Below are positions 1-7,571 of a stretch of DNA of 13,622 nucleotides, piece after piece (position 1 is the stretch's first letter; each line of letters starts with the position of its first letter). The DNA is from Candidatus Sumerlaeota bacterium (GTDB taxonomy: Bacteria > Sumerlaeota > Sumerlaeia > MWCT01). Where the stretch lies: positions 1-13,622 of the forward strand of contig JAPLSR010000244.1 in the NCBI GenBank assembly GCA_026398545.1. Reading direction: 5' to 3'. A program made the position numbers and the translations under genes. The notes below the pieces were generated by a model. It did not search any database. It saw only the letters and a program-made list of their open reading frames with translations, and was not told where the DNA came from.

Positions 1-2
1 AG

Positions 3-851
3 CACATTAGGACTCTTCGGGAACTTATCAAGAAGCCCCACGGGATTATTCTCATCACTGGACCAACGGGTAGCGGCAAGTCCACAACCTTGTATGCCGC
101 CCTTTCGGAAATCAACTCGGTGGATAAAAAGATTATCACCATTGAGGACCCGATTGAATACCGCATCGCCGGTGTGATGCAGATTCAGGTGGTGCCGCCG
201 ATAGGACTCACATTTGCGCGCATCCTGAGGAACCTTTTGCGCCAGGACCCCGATGTCATGATGGTGGGCGAGATTCGTGACCAGGAAACGGCGGAAATTA
301 CCATCCGCACAGCGCTCACGGGGCATCTGGTCTTTTCGACGATTCACACGAATGATGCCTGCGGTGCGGTGACGCGTCTCCTTGATATGGGCATTGAGCC
401 CTTTCTGGTCTCCTCCTCCGTGGAGGGACTTATCGCTCAGCGCCTTGTGCGTGTGTTGTGTCCTGAATGCAAGGCATCCTATAATCCGCGTGAGGAGCTC
501 ATCGAGCGGATGAATACGCGTCATGAGGATATCTCCGACGCCACATTTTACCGCCCCGTCGGATGTGAGACATGTCGTTATACGGGTTACAAGGGGAGAA
601 CGGCTGTTTATGAACTTGTGAAGATGAATGAATCATTCCGCAGACTGGTTGTCGACCGCGAGCCTGCCAATGTCCTTCGCCGCGAAGCCATCATGGGGGG
701 TATGAAGCCTATACGGCTGGACGGCTGGCACAAGGTGAAAAAAGGTATCACCACAATTGACGAGGTGATGAGGGTCACAATGGAAGATGAGTTTGATTAT
801 TATGAGGAAGTGCTTAAGGAGGAGCAGAAAGGGAAGAAAAATCTCCCATAA
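3..851 (+). CDS. gspE: Type II secretion ATPase GspE, C-terminal half (5' truncated by window)
   Basis: Cytoplasmic hexameric ATPase that powers pseudopilus assembly, docking on GspL and GspF. The reading frame is open from the first bases, so the N-terminal part lies outside the window. The 282 visible residues compare with about 500-570 in complete family members. Seen in order: Walker A GPTGSGKST (residues 20-28 of the fragment), Asp box with TIEDPIEY (E48, D49), Walker B region ending VGEIRD (E90), and His box GHLVFSTIHTNDA (H108, H115). A four-cysteine zinc-binding module follows, with Cys at 153, 156, 188 and 191 as two CxxC pairs. This cysteine module and the pseudopilin genes downstream favour T2SS GspE over a twitching PilT. 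The TTG at 90 is internal and not a start. It ends 66 bases before gspF. The identification is very secure. Confidence 0.96.
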   Translation, partial: HIRTLRELIKKPHGIILITGPTGSGKSTTLYAALSEINSVDKKIITIEDPIEYRIAGVMQIQVVPPIGLTFARILRNLLRQDPDVMMVGEIRDQETAEITIRTALTGHLVFSTIHTNDACGAVTRLLDMGIEPFLVSSSVEGLIAQRLVRVLCPECKASYNPREELIERMNTRHEDISDATFYRPVGCETCRYTGYKGRTAVYELVKMNESFRRLVVDREPANVLRREAIMGGMKPIRLDGWHKVKKGITTIDEVMRVTMEDEFDYYEEVLKEEQKGKKNLP

Positions 852-901
852 TCGGGTTTGCTTAACATCAGGCGTAAAACCGAAGTCATCTTATGATAAT
901 T

Positions 902-907
902 GGAGGG
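902..907 (+). promoter_or_regulatory. Ribosome binding site of gspF
   Basis: GGAGGG lies 10 bases before the ATG at 918. It decides the start of gspF against the in-frame TTG at 900, which has no such site and would add six residues before the conserved family N-terminus. Confidence 0.7.
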
Positions 908-917
908 AAGGGCTGAG

Positions 918-2141
918 ATGCCAAATTTCACTTACAAGGCGAAGGATGCGAAAGGCGAGGCGATTCATGGCTCGATGGAGGCGGAAAGCCAGGCGATTGT
1001 TATTAACCGCCTCCAGTCTATGGGGTATTTCCCTTTACTGGTTCATGCGGAAGTTACTGGCAAAAGGATATCCACTCTTTCAAAATTCCTGCGCGGCAGG
1101 GTCCGCAATTCGGACATCTCTGCCTTCAACCGTCAGCTTGCAGACCTCATCTCGGCAGGTATTCCCCTCGTCAAGGCACTTGCCATCATTGTCAATCAAA
1201 CTCCCAGTGAGAACCTGAGGGAGATTATCTCCACAGTGAGCGGCGATGTGCAGGGAGGTGACACCCTGGCATCCGCGCTGTCCAAACACCCCGCCGTCTT
1301 TTCCAAGTTATATTGTGCAATGGTGCGAGCGGGTGAGACTGGAGGCATGCTGGATTCCATCCTTGAGCGCCTTGCCGATTTTTCCGAGATGGAGGATGAA
1401 ATACGCAACAAGATAAAATCCGCCATGATTTACCCGGTTGTCATGATAGTGGCTGGGCTGACAGCAATAACAATTCTCATGACTGTGGTTATTCCCAAGA
1501 TTATGAGTATTTTCAAAGATATGGATCAGGCGCTCCCTGTGCCCACGCAGATTTTAATCAGTATCATGAATTTCCTGGGCAATAGATGGTATCTAATCAT
1601 CGGTGGCGCATTGCTGGGGTGTGGTGTAATCTATCAATTTTTGCATACGGAGGAAGGCAGGGCTTTCTGGCACAGGACACAGCTGAGAATCCCGATTTTG
1701 GGAGATGTCATATTGAAACGGGAGGTTGCCCGATTTGCGCGCACACTGGGTTCTCTCCTTAAAAATGGCGTTTCCATACTCTCGTCTCTGGAGATAACGC
1801 GTGAGGTCATGTCTAATAATCTGGTGAAGGAGGAAATTCTCAAGGTCTCGGAAAACATCACGCAGGGTTCGGGGATTGCCGCACCCCTTAAAGGCAGCAA
1901 AATCTTCCCGCCGCTGGTGGTCAACATGGTGGCAATTGGAGAGGAGACGGGGCGTTTGCATGATGTCCTTTTGAGAATCGCCTCATCCTATGAAGTCCAG
2001 GTCGAGCGCTCCATCAAGACTCTGACATCATTAATTGAGCCAATGATTATTCTCTTCATGGGATTGGTGGTAATGTTTGTGGTGGTCTCCATGCTCCTGC
2101 CCATCTTCACCCTTGACCCCACGCAAGGTGGGACTGTGTGA
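918..2141 (+). CDS. gspF: Type II secretion inner-membrane platform protein GspF
   Basis: Polytopic inner-membrane protein at the core of the assembly platform, thought to couple GspE motion to pseudopilin insertion. The 407 residues match the usual family length of about 400. The N-terminus (MPNFTYKAKDAKGE) is the typical GspF N-terminal domain, followed by two copies of the GspF helical domain. The first copy carries GETGGMLDSILERLADF before the first membrane segment at about 171-195. The second carries GEETGRLHDVLLRIASSYE before the last membrane segment at about 376-398. A middle membrane segment sits at about 224-242. ATG 918 is chosen because it has a strong ribosome binding site and begins at the conserved N-terminus. 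It sits between gspE and the pseudopilin genes, as in most T2SS clusters. In this frame nothing looks truncated or fused. Confidence 0.95.
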   Translation: MPNFTYKAKDAKGEAIHGSMEAESQAIVINRLQSMGYFPLLVHAEVTGKRISTLSKFLRGRVRNSDISAFNRQLADLISAGIPLVKALAIIVNQTPSENLREIISTVSGDVQGGDTLASALSKHPAVFSKLYCAMVRAGETGGMLDSILERLADFSEMEDEIRNKIKSAMIYPVVMIVAGLTAITILMTVVIPKIMSIFKDMDQALPVPTQILISIMNFLGNRWYLIIGGALLGCGVIYQFLHTEEGRAFWHRTQLRIPILGDVILKREVARFARTLGSLLKNGVSILSSLEITREVMSNNLVKEEILKVSENITQGSGIAAPLKGSKIFPPLVVNMVAIGEETGRLHDVLLRIASSYEVQVERSIKTLTSLIEPMIILFMGLVVMFVVVSMLLPIFTLDPTQGGTV

Positions 2142-2230
2142 AGCGGGGGGCGGGAGTGAGCAAGGTCTGAAAGTGGATAGATGCCGGGCTGTATTTTTTG
2201 ACTGCTTGAGTTTCGAAGATTATACAGGAG

Positions 2231-2839
2231 ATGGAGATTGTGAGAGGCAGAGTGAGGATAGCTACCCAACGAGGCGTGACCTTTGTTGAACTCGTAATCG
2301 TGGTCGTGATTTTGTCCATCCTGCTGGTTTTTGCCGTGCCAAACATGCGAGGTATTTATGAAAGGAACAAGTTGGTGAGCGCCTCACGCCAGATTATAAG
2401 CCTCATACGCTATGCAAGGGCTGAGTCAATCACTGGAGAACGCGAGATTGAGCTGAACTTTGATATTGAAAAAAACAAATACTGGCTTGACCTGAAGAAG
2501 TTTAGCCGCATACTCGGCTCGGGGGACAGAAAGGCTGAACGCCCGGAATTGATTGAGCAGGAACTTTCACTTCCGCAATTTGTGTATTTCAGCAAGGTTA
2601 CAACGGAGGACGATGAGGAGGGGCGGAAAAAAGCCAGCATCATAACCTTTTACCCGGATGGCTCAGCCACCGGCGCCAGCATTGTCCTGGTCAATAAGAC
2701 CCCGAGAAAAAAGTCGCCTGAATACCTCGTCATTGAGGTATCCCATGCCACCGCATTGCCGGAAGTTTATCAGATGTCTCCTGAGGAGCTGGAGAAGATG
2801 CGCGAGGAATCCGCAACTGATGGGGAAAATACTGAATAA
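2231..2839 (+). CDS. gspH: Minor pseudopilin GspH (type IV pilin-like)
   Basis: Predicted periplasmic minor pseudopilin near the tip of the T2SS pseudopilus, anchored by its N-terminal helix before assembly. A 15-residue basic leader ends in Gly15. The mature protein begins VTFVEL, with Glu at +5 and a hydrophobic helix to about residue 36, which fits prepilin peptidase processing. The stretch SLIRYARAESITGEREIEL is typical of the GspH/FimT family. The glycine-rich, calcium-site features of GspG (LDNGRYPTTEQGL-like) are not seen, so I do not call it GspG. At 202 residues it is longer than usual for GspH (about 150-170), with an acidic C-terminal tail. Start is uncertain: ATG 2231 abuts the GGAG at 2227-2230, whereas GTG 2240 has that site at good spacing and would remove three residues. 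Leader and mature sequence would change little. Confidence 0.85.
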   Translation: MEIVRGRVRIATQRGVTFVELVIVVVILSILLVFAVPNMRGIYERNKLVSASRQIISLIRYARAESITGEREIELNFDIEKNKYWLDLKKFSRILGSGDRKAERPELIEQELSLPQFVYFSKVTTEDDEEGRKKASIITFYPDGSATGASIVLVNKTPRKKSPEYLVIEVSHATALPEVYQMSPEELEKMREESATDGENTE

Positions 2840-2855
2840 TTGAGGGATGGGACAC

Positions 2856-3407
2856 ATGGTCTATTGTAAATCTGAAATTCAAAAGATGGATAAAGGAGAA
2901 CGGAATCATAAAATCAGACAATCCGGCTTTGTCTTGCTCGAAGTGGTCCTTAGTGTTCTGATTCTTGGAATTGCCATTGGTGCCTTCATGCGTTCCTTTA
3001 CCGTATCTCTTGCCACAGCCCGCAGGGCGCAGATAATCACAACAGCAAGTCTCCTTGCCCAGCAGGTCATGGAGGAATACGAAGTCATTCCTCCGCAGGG
3101 GAACCATGAAGAGGGGACATTCGGGGGAGATGAGAACTCTTATTCAGAGGATGGTTCGCCTGATGCCGAAGCCGGGCAATATAAGAACTATTACTGGTCA
3201 GTGGATGTGGAAGAGGTGCCGGTGGAATATCAAGACCTCCCTTTTAATGGGGATTTAAGGGATTTTGAAAGTCTCACAAAGGTCAGTGTCACAATAATAT
3301 ATGACGACAAACATCTAAAACGTTTTACACCGATTCGCGCCGTCACCTATCTGACAAATGCGGAGAAATTCACAAATACAAGCAAAAGGGAGAACAAATT
3401 ATATTAA
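2856..3407 (+). CDS. gspI: Minor pseudopilin GspI (type IV pilin-like)
   Basis: Predicted minor pseudopilin that with J and K forms the tip complex of the pseudopilus. The processing site is SG|FVLLEVVLSVLILGIAIGAF, with Gly at -1, Phe at +1 and Glu at +5. The following SLLAQQVMEEY is characteristic of GspI. About 183 residues, longer than the usual 120 or so; an acidic, glycine-rich insert (about residues 80-115) accounts for much of the excess. ATG 2856 is preferred because GAGGG at 2842-2846 lies 9 bases upstream. ATG 2847 directly abuts that site, and ATG 2886 would give a more standard 14-residue leader but lacks a clear site. It follows gspH by 16 bases and precedes an inserted repeat before gspJ. 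Family assignment is firm; the start is not. Confidence 0.85.
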   Translation: MVYCKSEIQKMDKGERNHKIRQSGFVLLEVVLSVLILGIAIGAFMRSFTVSLATARRAQIITTASLLAQQVMEEYEVIPPQGNHEEGTFGGDENSYSEDGSPDAEAGQYKNYYWSVDVEEVPVEYQDLPFNGDLRDFESLTKVSVTIIYDDKHLKRFTPIRAVTYLTNAEKFTNTSKRENKLY

Positions 3408-3429
3408 GAGAGACAAAAAAATGAAATTT

Positions 3430-3510
3430 ATTCGCCACAGAGTCATAGAGTACACAGAGAATTTCCAATATTTTCTTTATTTCATTATCCTCTGTGCCTC
3501 TGTGGTGAAT
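3430..3510. repeat. Imperfect inverted repeat of the CCACAGAG dispersed type, in the gspI-gspJ gap
   Basis: Two arms, 3430-3450 and 3490-3510, are inverted copies that begin and end with ATTC(G/A)CCACAGAG and its complement. Counting by eye, the 21 positions give 18 Watson-Crick pairs, two G-U pairs and one mismatch as RNA, with a 39-base AT-rich loop. The left arm continues with a further ACACAGAGA unit (3452-3460). From memory, sequences of the form 'CCACAGAGACACAGAG' recur as dispersed repeats in many environmental bacterial genomes. The translated frame through it resembles the spurious hypothetical proteins they produce. There is no U-run after the stem, so it does not look like an intrinsic terminator. 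It could be a MITE-like or REP-like element, or a processing or pausing site in the operon mRNA. Confidence 0.75.
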
Positions 3511-3598
3511 CCCATATTTTTAGAGATTCTAAGAAGTTGGTGGGGAGGACGATATTTCAGTGATTGGCGGAGAAGGGGCATTTCATATAAAGTGGGCG

Positions 3599-4591
3599 AT
3601 GAAATCAACTATGCATCTTAAACAAATTAATATTGCTTTCACGCTTTTGGAGGTTTTAATCGCCACAACCATATTTTCTCTGGTGGCGACGGCATTGTAT
3701 ACCACATTCCGTGTTGGTGTCCGTGCATACGAGTCCGGGGAGAAGGAAATTGTGAGAATGCAGCACGCCCGCGTTATTTTCGACACCATCAGCCGTGACC
3801 TTCGCAGTGTATATTCCCTGCCTGAGACATCTTACAATAACAACCTGCGGAATTCACTTGTGCGGTTTGAACAGATGAAATTACGGGCAGAGACGGAGGG
3901 CAGACTGGATGAGTTTCTTTTCGGCGACAGAAACAACCCGGATGACCAGGGCGCACCCAACCCCTATGACAGTTTCATTGAGATTAATCTGGATTTTAAG
4001 GCAACCGATGGCGGTGGCATGGATTCCATGACATTTGTTCGCTACCAGTACGATGACGGTGTGACCCGCATTCAACCCTGGTCACTGGGACGCATAACCT
4101 ATTCCGTGGAGAATGGGGAGCTCGTCCGCACGGAGGAGGATATCTTCCAGCCCAGGAAAGATAAGGAGGGCAACGTTATCGAGGAGAAACTTCCGAGACG
4201 AGAAGTCCTCGCCAGGGGTTTGGTGAAGTTCGACGTGCATTTCGGGTATTTTAGAGATGACGACTGGATGGAGAGCGATGACTGGGATTCCACCGCCAAG
4301 CGTTACCGCAATCCGATGGAGGAGCTGGATGAGGAAGACCCCCTCTATCAGGAAAAATACAGACGGGAACAGATGAAGCCAGTGGATGGGCTGCCTGCCT
4401 TTGTCCGAATCAAACTTGAGATTGAAGATGAGGGACACAAACGTTCTGCAAGGGTGGCGGCAGCGGCGGGTGAGAATGCGGATACGGCGCAGAGAGGTTC
4501 ACGGCGTATTTATTCCTCTCTGATAAGAGTCCCCACCGCACAGGAAAACTATATCCCGTCTCTGGATAAGGATATGAATGATGAAAGATAG
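3599..4591 (+). CDS. gspJ: Minor pseudopilin GspJ (type IV pilin-like), large form
   Basis: Predicted minor pseudopilin of the tip complex with GspI and GspK. From ATG 3599 it has 330 residues, against about 200 for usual GspJ. The leader MKSTMHLKQINIA is followed by the mature start FTLLEVLIATTIFSLVATAL, with Glu at +5. It carries Ala, not Gly, at -1, which is unusual for prepilin peptidase substrates. The family pattern of helix, then ARVIFDTISRDLRSVYSLPE, and a beta-rich C-terminal half with LPAFVRIKLEIE is present. Charged inserts (about 75-120 and 230-265) enlarge it. GTG 3560 has GGGGAGG at 3542-3548, 11 bases away, and would add 13 residues; ATG 3599 is preferred for leader length but has a weak site. 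The 3' end overlaps gspK by 14 bases, suggesting coupled translation. Confidence 0.85.
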   Translation: MKSTMHLKQINIAFTLLEVLIATTIFSLVATALYTTFRVGVRAYESGEKEIVRMQHARVIFDTISRDLRSVYSLPETSYNNNLRNSLVRFEQMKLRAETEGRLDEFLFGDRNNPDDQGAPNPYDSFIEINLDFKATDGGGMDSMTFVRYQYDDGVTRIQPWSLGRITYSVENGELVRTEEDIFQPRKDKEGNVIEEKLPRREVLARGLVKFDVHFGYFRDDDWMESDDWDSTAKRYRNPMEELDEEDPLYQEKYRREQMKPVDGLPAFVRIKLEIEDEGHKRSARVAAAAGENADTAQRGSRRIYSSLIRVPTAQENYIPSLDKDMNDER

Positions 4592-5870
4592 TTCTGTCAC
4601 AATCACAAGAGAGCGCGGTGTGATACTCATCCTGACACTATGGATGGTGACTGTCCTATCTCTCCTGGCGTATTCACTGGCTTATGAGATGCGAATTGAG
4701 GCGCGCCTCACAAAACTCAAGAAGGATAATCTCGTGGCTTTTCAGCTTGCGAAGGCGGGAGTCGCCAAGGCGATCTGCGACCTGAAAAATGATATGGTTA
4801 TCGACCGGGCGGAGAAATCCCAGATTTTTGATGCCGAAGGCGATGTGTGGAAAAATCCCGAGGATAAAATCAATGTCTCATTGGGTGAAGGAACCTATTC
4901 CGTGCGCATAATCGATGAGGAAAGCTTCATCAATATCAACATTGCTCATCCGATTCTCATGACCGAGGCTATCAAGTATTTCAAGGGCGATGATGAGGAG
5001 GAGGAGAAGGTGCAGGCTGAACGAACCGCCATTGCCATTTATGACTGGCGGGACCCCGATGATTCCCCGGCTAATGGTAGCGTTGGAACTGAAAAGGATT
5101 ATTATGGCGATTTGATTGCAAAAGACCATGGCATTGAATACACGAAGGATTTTGATTCGGGTTACAAGCCAAAGAACGACTTCTTTTCTTCCGTTGAGGA
5201 GTTACTTTCCGTTTACGGTGTTACTCCCGAACTTTTTTATGGCTTCAACCAGGAGGAGAGAAAGGGCGAAATCTACCGTGAGCGAAGCCGGAGGGAACAA
5301 AGAAGAAATCCGCACATTATGGGCGGACGCTCTGAAACAGAGTCTGAGTGGGAAGTCAAGCCGCCGGAGGGTCTCCGGGATATCTGCACCGTGAATTCCA
5401 CAGGCGAGGTCAATATCAATACAGCGGGCGAGGCGGTATTGACTACCGTTATTGCCGCGGCGCGAATCAGTGACCCCGACCCCTCAGAGCTGGCGCGTGC
5501 CATTATCAAATACCGCCGGGATGGAAGGGATTCAAAATTAGATAACGAAAAGGTATTTCGCAGCGTGGGCGATCTGAGCCAGGTGGAGGGTCTTTCAGGC
5601 CCTCTCATCCAGAGAATGCAGAGCATCCAGCGACTTACCACCGTTTCCAAGAACTTTCGCATCATTTCAGAGGGACATGCTGGACGCGCCCACCGCACAA
5701 TTGAGACCGTTGTGGCACGCACATGGGAAGTCTTCAATGTGGATGCGAAAGACAAGGATTTTGATGAGTCCGTCAAGCGCCGAGTGAAAAGGGTGGACAA
5801 GGATAAGGAGGACAGCCCGCTTCTTGTGGAATCTCCAACTATCCGCATCGTTCACTGGCGGGAACGGTGA
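4578..5870 (+). CDS. gspK: Minor pseudopilin GspK (pseudopilus tip, helical-domain type)
   Basis: Predicted tip pseudopilin of the T2SS. A 14-residue leader ends in Gly14. The mature helix begins VILILTLWMVTVLSLLAYSL and has Leu, not Glu, at +5. Loss of Glu5 is the known hallmark of GspK, which caps the pseudopilus. The body carries the family signatures INIAHPIL, AIYDWRDPDD (about residues 154-163) and a helix-hairpin-like segment GEVNINTAGEAVLTTVI (about 276-292). The C-terminal FRIISEGHAGRAHRTIETVV is the usual last beta hairpin. At 430 residues it is longer than the common 320 or so; a charged acidic run near 135-145 and a basic stretch near 231-242 contribute. Start ATG 4578 is followed immediately by a second ATG; AAGGA at 4568-4572 serves either. 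It overlaps the end of gspJ. Confidence 0.93.
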   Translation: MMKDSSVTITRERGVILILTLWMVTVLSLLAYSLAYEMRIEARLTKLKKDNLVAFQLAKAGVAKAICDLKNDMVIDRAEKSQIFDAEGDVWKNPEDKINVSLGEGTYSVRIIDEESFININIAHPILMTEAIKYFKGDDEEEEKVQAERTAIAIYDWRDPDDSPANGSVGTEKDYYGDLIAKDHGIEYTKDFDSGYKPKNDFFSSVEELLSVYGVTPELFYGFNQEERKGEIYRERSRREQRRNPHIMGGRSETESEWEVKPPEGLRDICTVNSTGEVNINTAGEAVLTTVIAAARISDPDPSELARAIIKYRRDGRDSKLDNEKVFRSVGDLSQVEGLSGPLIQRMQSIQRLTTVSKNFRIISEGHAGRAHRTIETVVARTWEVFNVDAKDKDFDESVKRRVKRVDKDKEDSPLLVESPTIRIVHWRER

Positions 5871-5903
5871 TGCAAGACGCATTTATTCATCCCTGAGGAG
5901 TAT

Positions 5904-5924
5904 GATTTGAGATTGGAGATTTAA
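5904..5924 (+). repeat. Three tandem 7-base units of GATTKGA type
   Basis: GATTTGA, GATTGGA and GATTTAA follow one another without spacing in the 75-base gap between gspK and gspL. It is a short, slightly degenerate heptad array. From memory, longer arrays of similar heptads occur in intergenic DNA of several bacteria. Three units could also arise by chance, so the call is modest. Confidence 0.4.
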
Positions 5925-5945
5925 CAGCGTATCACAAGGAAAAAT

Positions 5946-7571
5946 ATGGCAAATTATTTTACAGCCTTTGAAATCGTTGGGAATGAGTGCCGTTTGCTTT
6001 GCCTGAAACGGCTTAAGGGCGGAGTGAAGGTGGATACCTGCTTTACCGTTCCCCTGCCTGCCATTGAGACAGAGGATATTGTGCTCCGCTGCAGGACGAA
6101 GGGTGAGGCGCTCAAGACGGCTCTCCGGGAGCGCAAATTCATCCCCGGTGAAAGCATCCTCCTTTTGCCAAAGCAGTATGTAACTGTTCGCCATGTCTTT
6201 CTACCATCTGTGGAAGATGGGGAGATTGCACAAATGGCGCAATTTGAGGCAGAGAAACATATCCCATTTAATGTGGAGAGGCACAATCTTTCCCACCGTA
6301 TCATGAAAAAGGAGGGGGTGACCGGTTCTCACGTCCTGATTGCCGCCGCGGATGCGCCGGTCGTGGATGAACCACTCTCCATCCTGACGGCGGCAGGCAT
6401 CCAGCCCGCAGTCGCATCAGTGTCGTCCGTAACGCTTTACAATCTCTTCTGTTATCTCAATCCGAACTTTCCCGAGGAAGTGACTGTGGCTCTTCTCCAC
6501 ATTGGGATGGTCAATATTGACCTTGTCATTCTCCACAAGGGAATTCTTGTTTTCACCCGGAGCACCTCGCACGGACTTTCCCGTCTTCTCCAGGAGATTA
6601 ATGAGATACCGGGCAGGACATCTCCGCTAACTGTGGAGGAGCTCACGCGCATTGACCTCATGAGCGACGAAAAAGAAAAGAAACAGACCGCGCTAACCGT
6701 TGCCGTTGATAGTACAGGTCAATGGATACCAAAGCCTGAGGAAACTGCCTTAATCGAGCAGTGGAAAGGGAAACTGCTCCAGTCCATCCGTCAGACACAT
6801 GATTTTGCCAGACGTGAGTTCGATTGTCCCACCATAGAAAGGATTTTCATATCGGGTGAAGGGAGCGCATTTTCCTCCGTTGAGGATTATCTCACGGGCA
6901 ATCTGGGTCTTGTGGCGGAGAAGATACATGTGACAGAGGAGGCGATTGAAGGTACATCAGGACTTCCACCCTCTTTTTTGCCGGCGCTTGGGGCAGTTCT
7001 GGAGTTTGTTCACGATGGCTTGATCAGTCTGAACCTCCTGCCATCAAGTTATATTGATAGGAGGAAATCCCGTCAGAAGAGACAGAGCATCATAAGTCTT
7101 GCCATGATGGTGGGTGGGGCGCTGGTGCTTGCCATACTTTACCTGCAGGCTTACAGCATGAAGCAGGAACGTCTGACGGAATGGTATGAGAATCAGGTCA
7201 AGGTGATAAAGCCCGAAGTTGTCAGGCTGGATGATATGCAGAAAAAGACTCGCATCATATCAGATTATGTCCGCGACCAGCGGAACGCCCTTGCAATTCT
7301 TGATTACCTCAGCAAATTGAAATATATGCCGCGTAATGTCTCCATCACGGAATTCAAATATACAAAGGGGATATCTGTGGAGTTCTCAGGCCATGCTTTG
7401 GACATTAAGGATTTGAATACTTTTATAAGCGACCTGGAGGGGGCAGGTTTTTTTACGGAGGTGAAGATAAAGCAGCGCCCATGGTACAACCTCCCCAATA
7501 ATCGCCCCAAGGTGATTAATTATACCTTAGTTTGCACTATCAAGGCGGGGAGGAAGGGAGAGAAGAAGTGA
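5946..7571 (+). CDS. gspL: Type II secretion platform protein GspL (PilM-like plus PilN-like)
   Basis: Bitopic inner-membrane protein that recruits GspE and pairs with GspM. Residues 1-350 form a PilM-like actin-fold domain: the LLLPKQYVTVRHVFLP and AQFEAEKHIPFNVE segments and the ISGEGSAFSSVEDYL segment (around S303-G306) match PilM/GspL patterns. The first phosphate loop (AFEIVGNECRLLCL) is degenerate compared with PilM DIGSSSVK, so ATP binding is doubtful. Residues 362-366 read LNLLP, the motif that opens PilN, followed by basic residues and a membrane segment at about 382-400. The remaining 140 residues are periplasmic, with a predicted ferredoxin-like fold. Length 541 is somewhat above typical GspL (about 400). 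ATG 5946 has AAGGA at 5936-5940, five bases away. Its stop overlaps the gspM start. Confidence 0.88.
   Translation: MANYFTAFEIVGNECRLLCLKRLKGGVKVDTCFTVPLPAIETEDIVLRCRTKGEALKTALRERKFIPGESILLLPKQYVTVRHVFLPSVEDGEIAQMAQFEAEKHIPFNVERHNLSHRIMKKEGVTGSHVLIAAADAPVVDEPLSILTAAGIQPAVASVSSVTLYNLFCYLNPNFPEEVTVALLHIGMVNIDLVILHKGILVFTRSTSHGLSRLLQEINEIPGRTSPLTVEELTRIDLMSDEKEKKQTALTVAVDSTGQWIPKPEETALIEQWKGKLLQSIRQTHDFARREFDCPTIERIFISGEGSAFSSVEDYLTGNLGLVAEKIHVTEEAIEGTSGLPPSFLPALGAVLEFVHDGLISLNLLPSSYIDRRKSRQKRQSIISLAMMVGGALVLAILYLQAYSMKQERLTEWYENQVKVIKPEVVRLDDMQKKTRIISDYVRDQRNALAILDYLSKLKYMPRNVSITEFKYTKGISVEFSGHALDIKDLNTFISDLEGAGFFTEVKIKQRPWYNLPNNRPKVINYTLVCTIKAGRKGEKK

Noticed and set aside
787..1218. 143-residue forward open frame across the gspE-gspF junction
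   Set aside because: It overlaps both genuine genes in another frame and has a basic, low-quality translation.
2231..2839. Reading this pseudopilin as the missing GspG
   Set aside because: It carries the GspH/FimT pattern RYARAESI and lacks the conserved GspG C-terminal region; position alone would not justify the name.
3430..3510. Intrinsic terminator at the gspI-gspJ hairpin
   Set aside because: The 39-base loop is long, no U-run follows the right arm, and an essential pseudopilin gene lies just downstream on the same strand.
3421..3621. Small open frame of 66 residues from an ATG between gspI and gspJ
   Set aside because: It runs through the inverted repeat. Its translation (RHRVIEYTENF, then ASVVNP) looks like the spurious hypothetical proteins produced by such repeats, and it overlaps the gspJ start in another frame.
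5273..5848. 191-residue reverse-strand open frame
   Set aside because: It lies wholly inside gspK, has a biased Ser/Arg-rich translation and no recognisable domain or ribosome binding site; it is a shadow of the coding strand.
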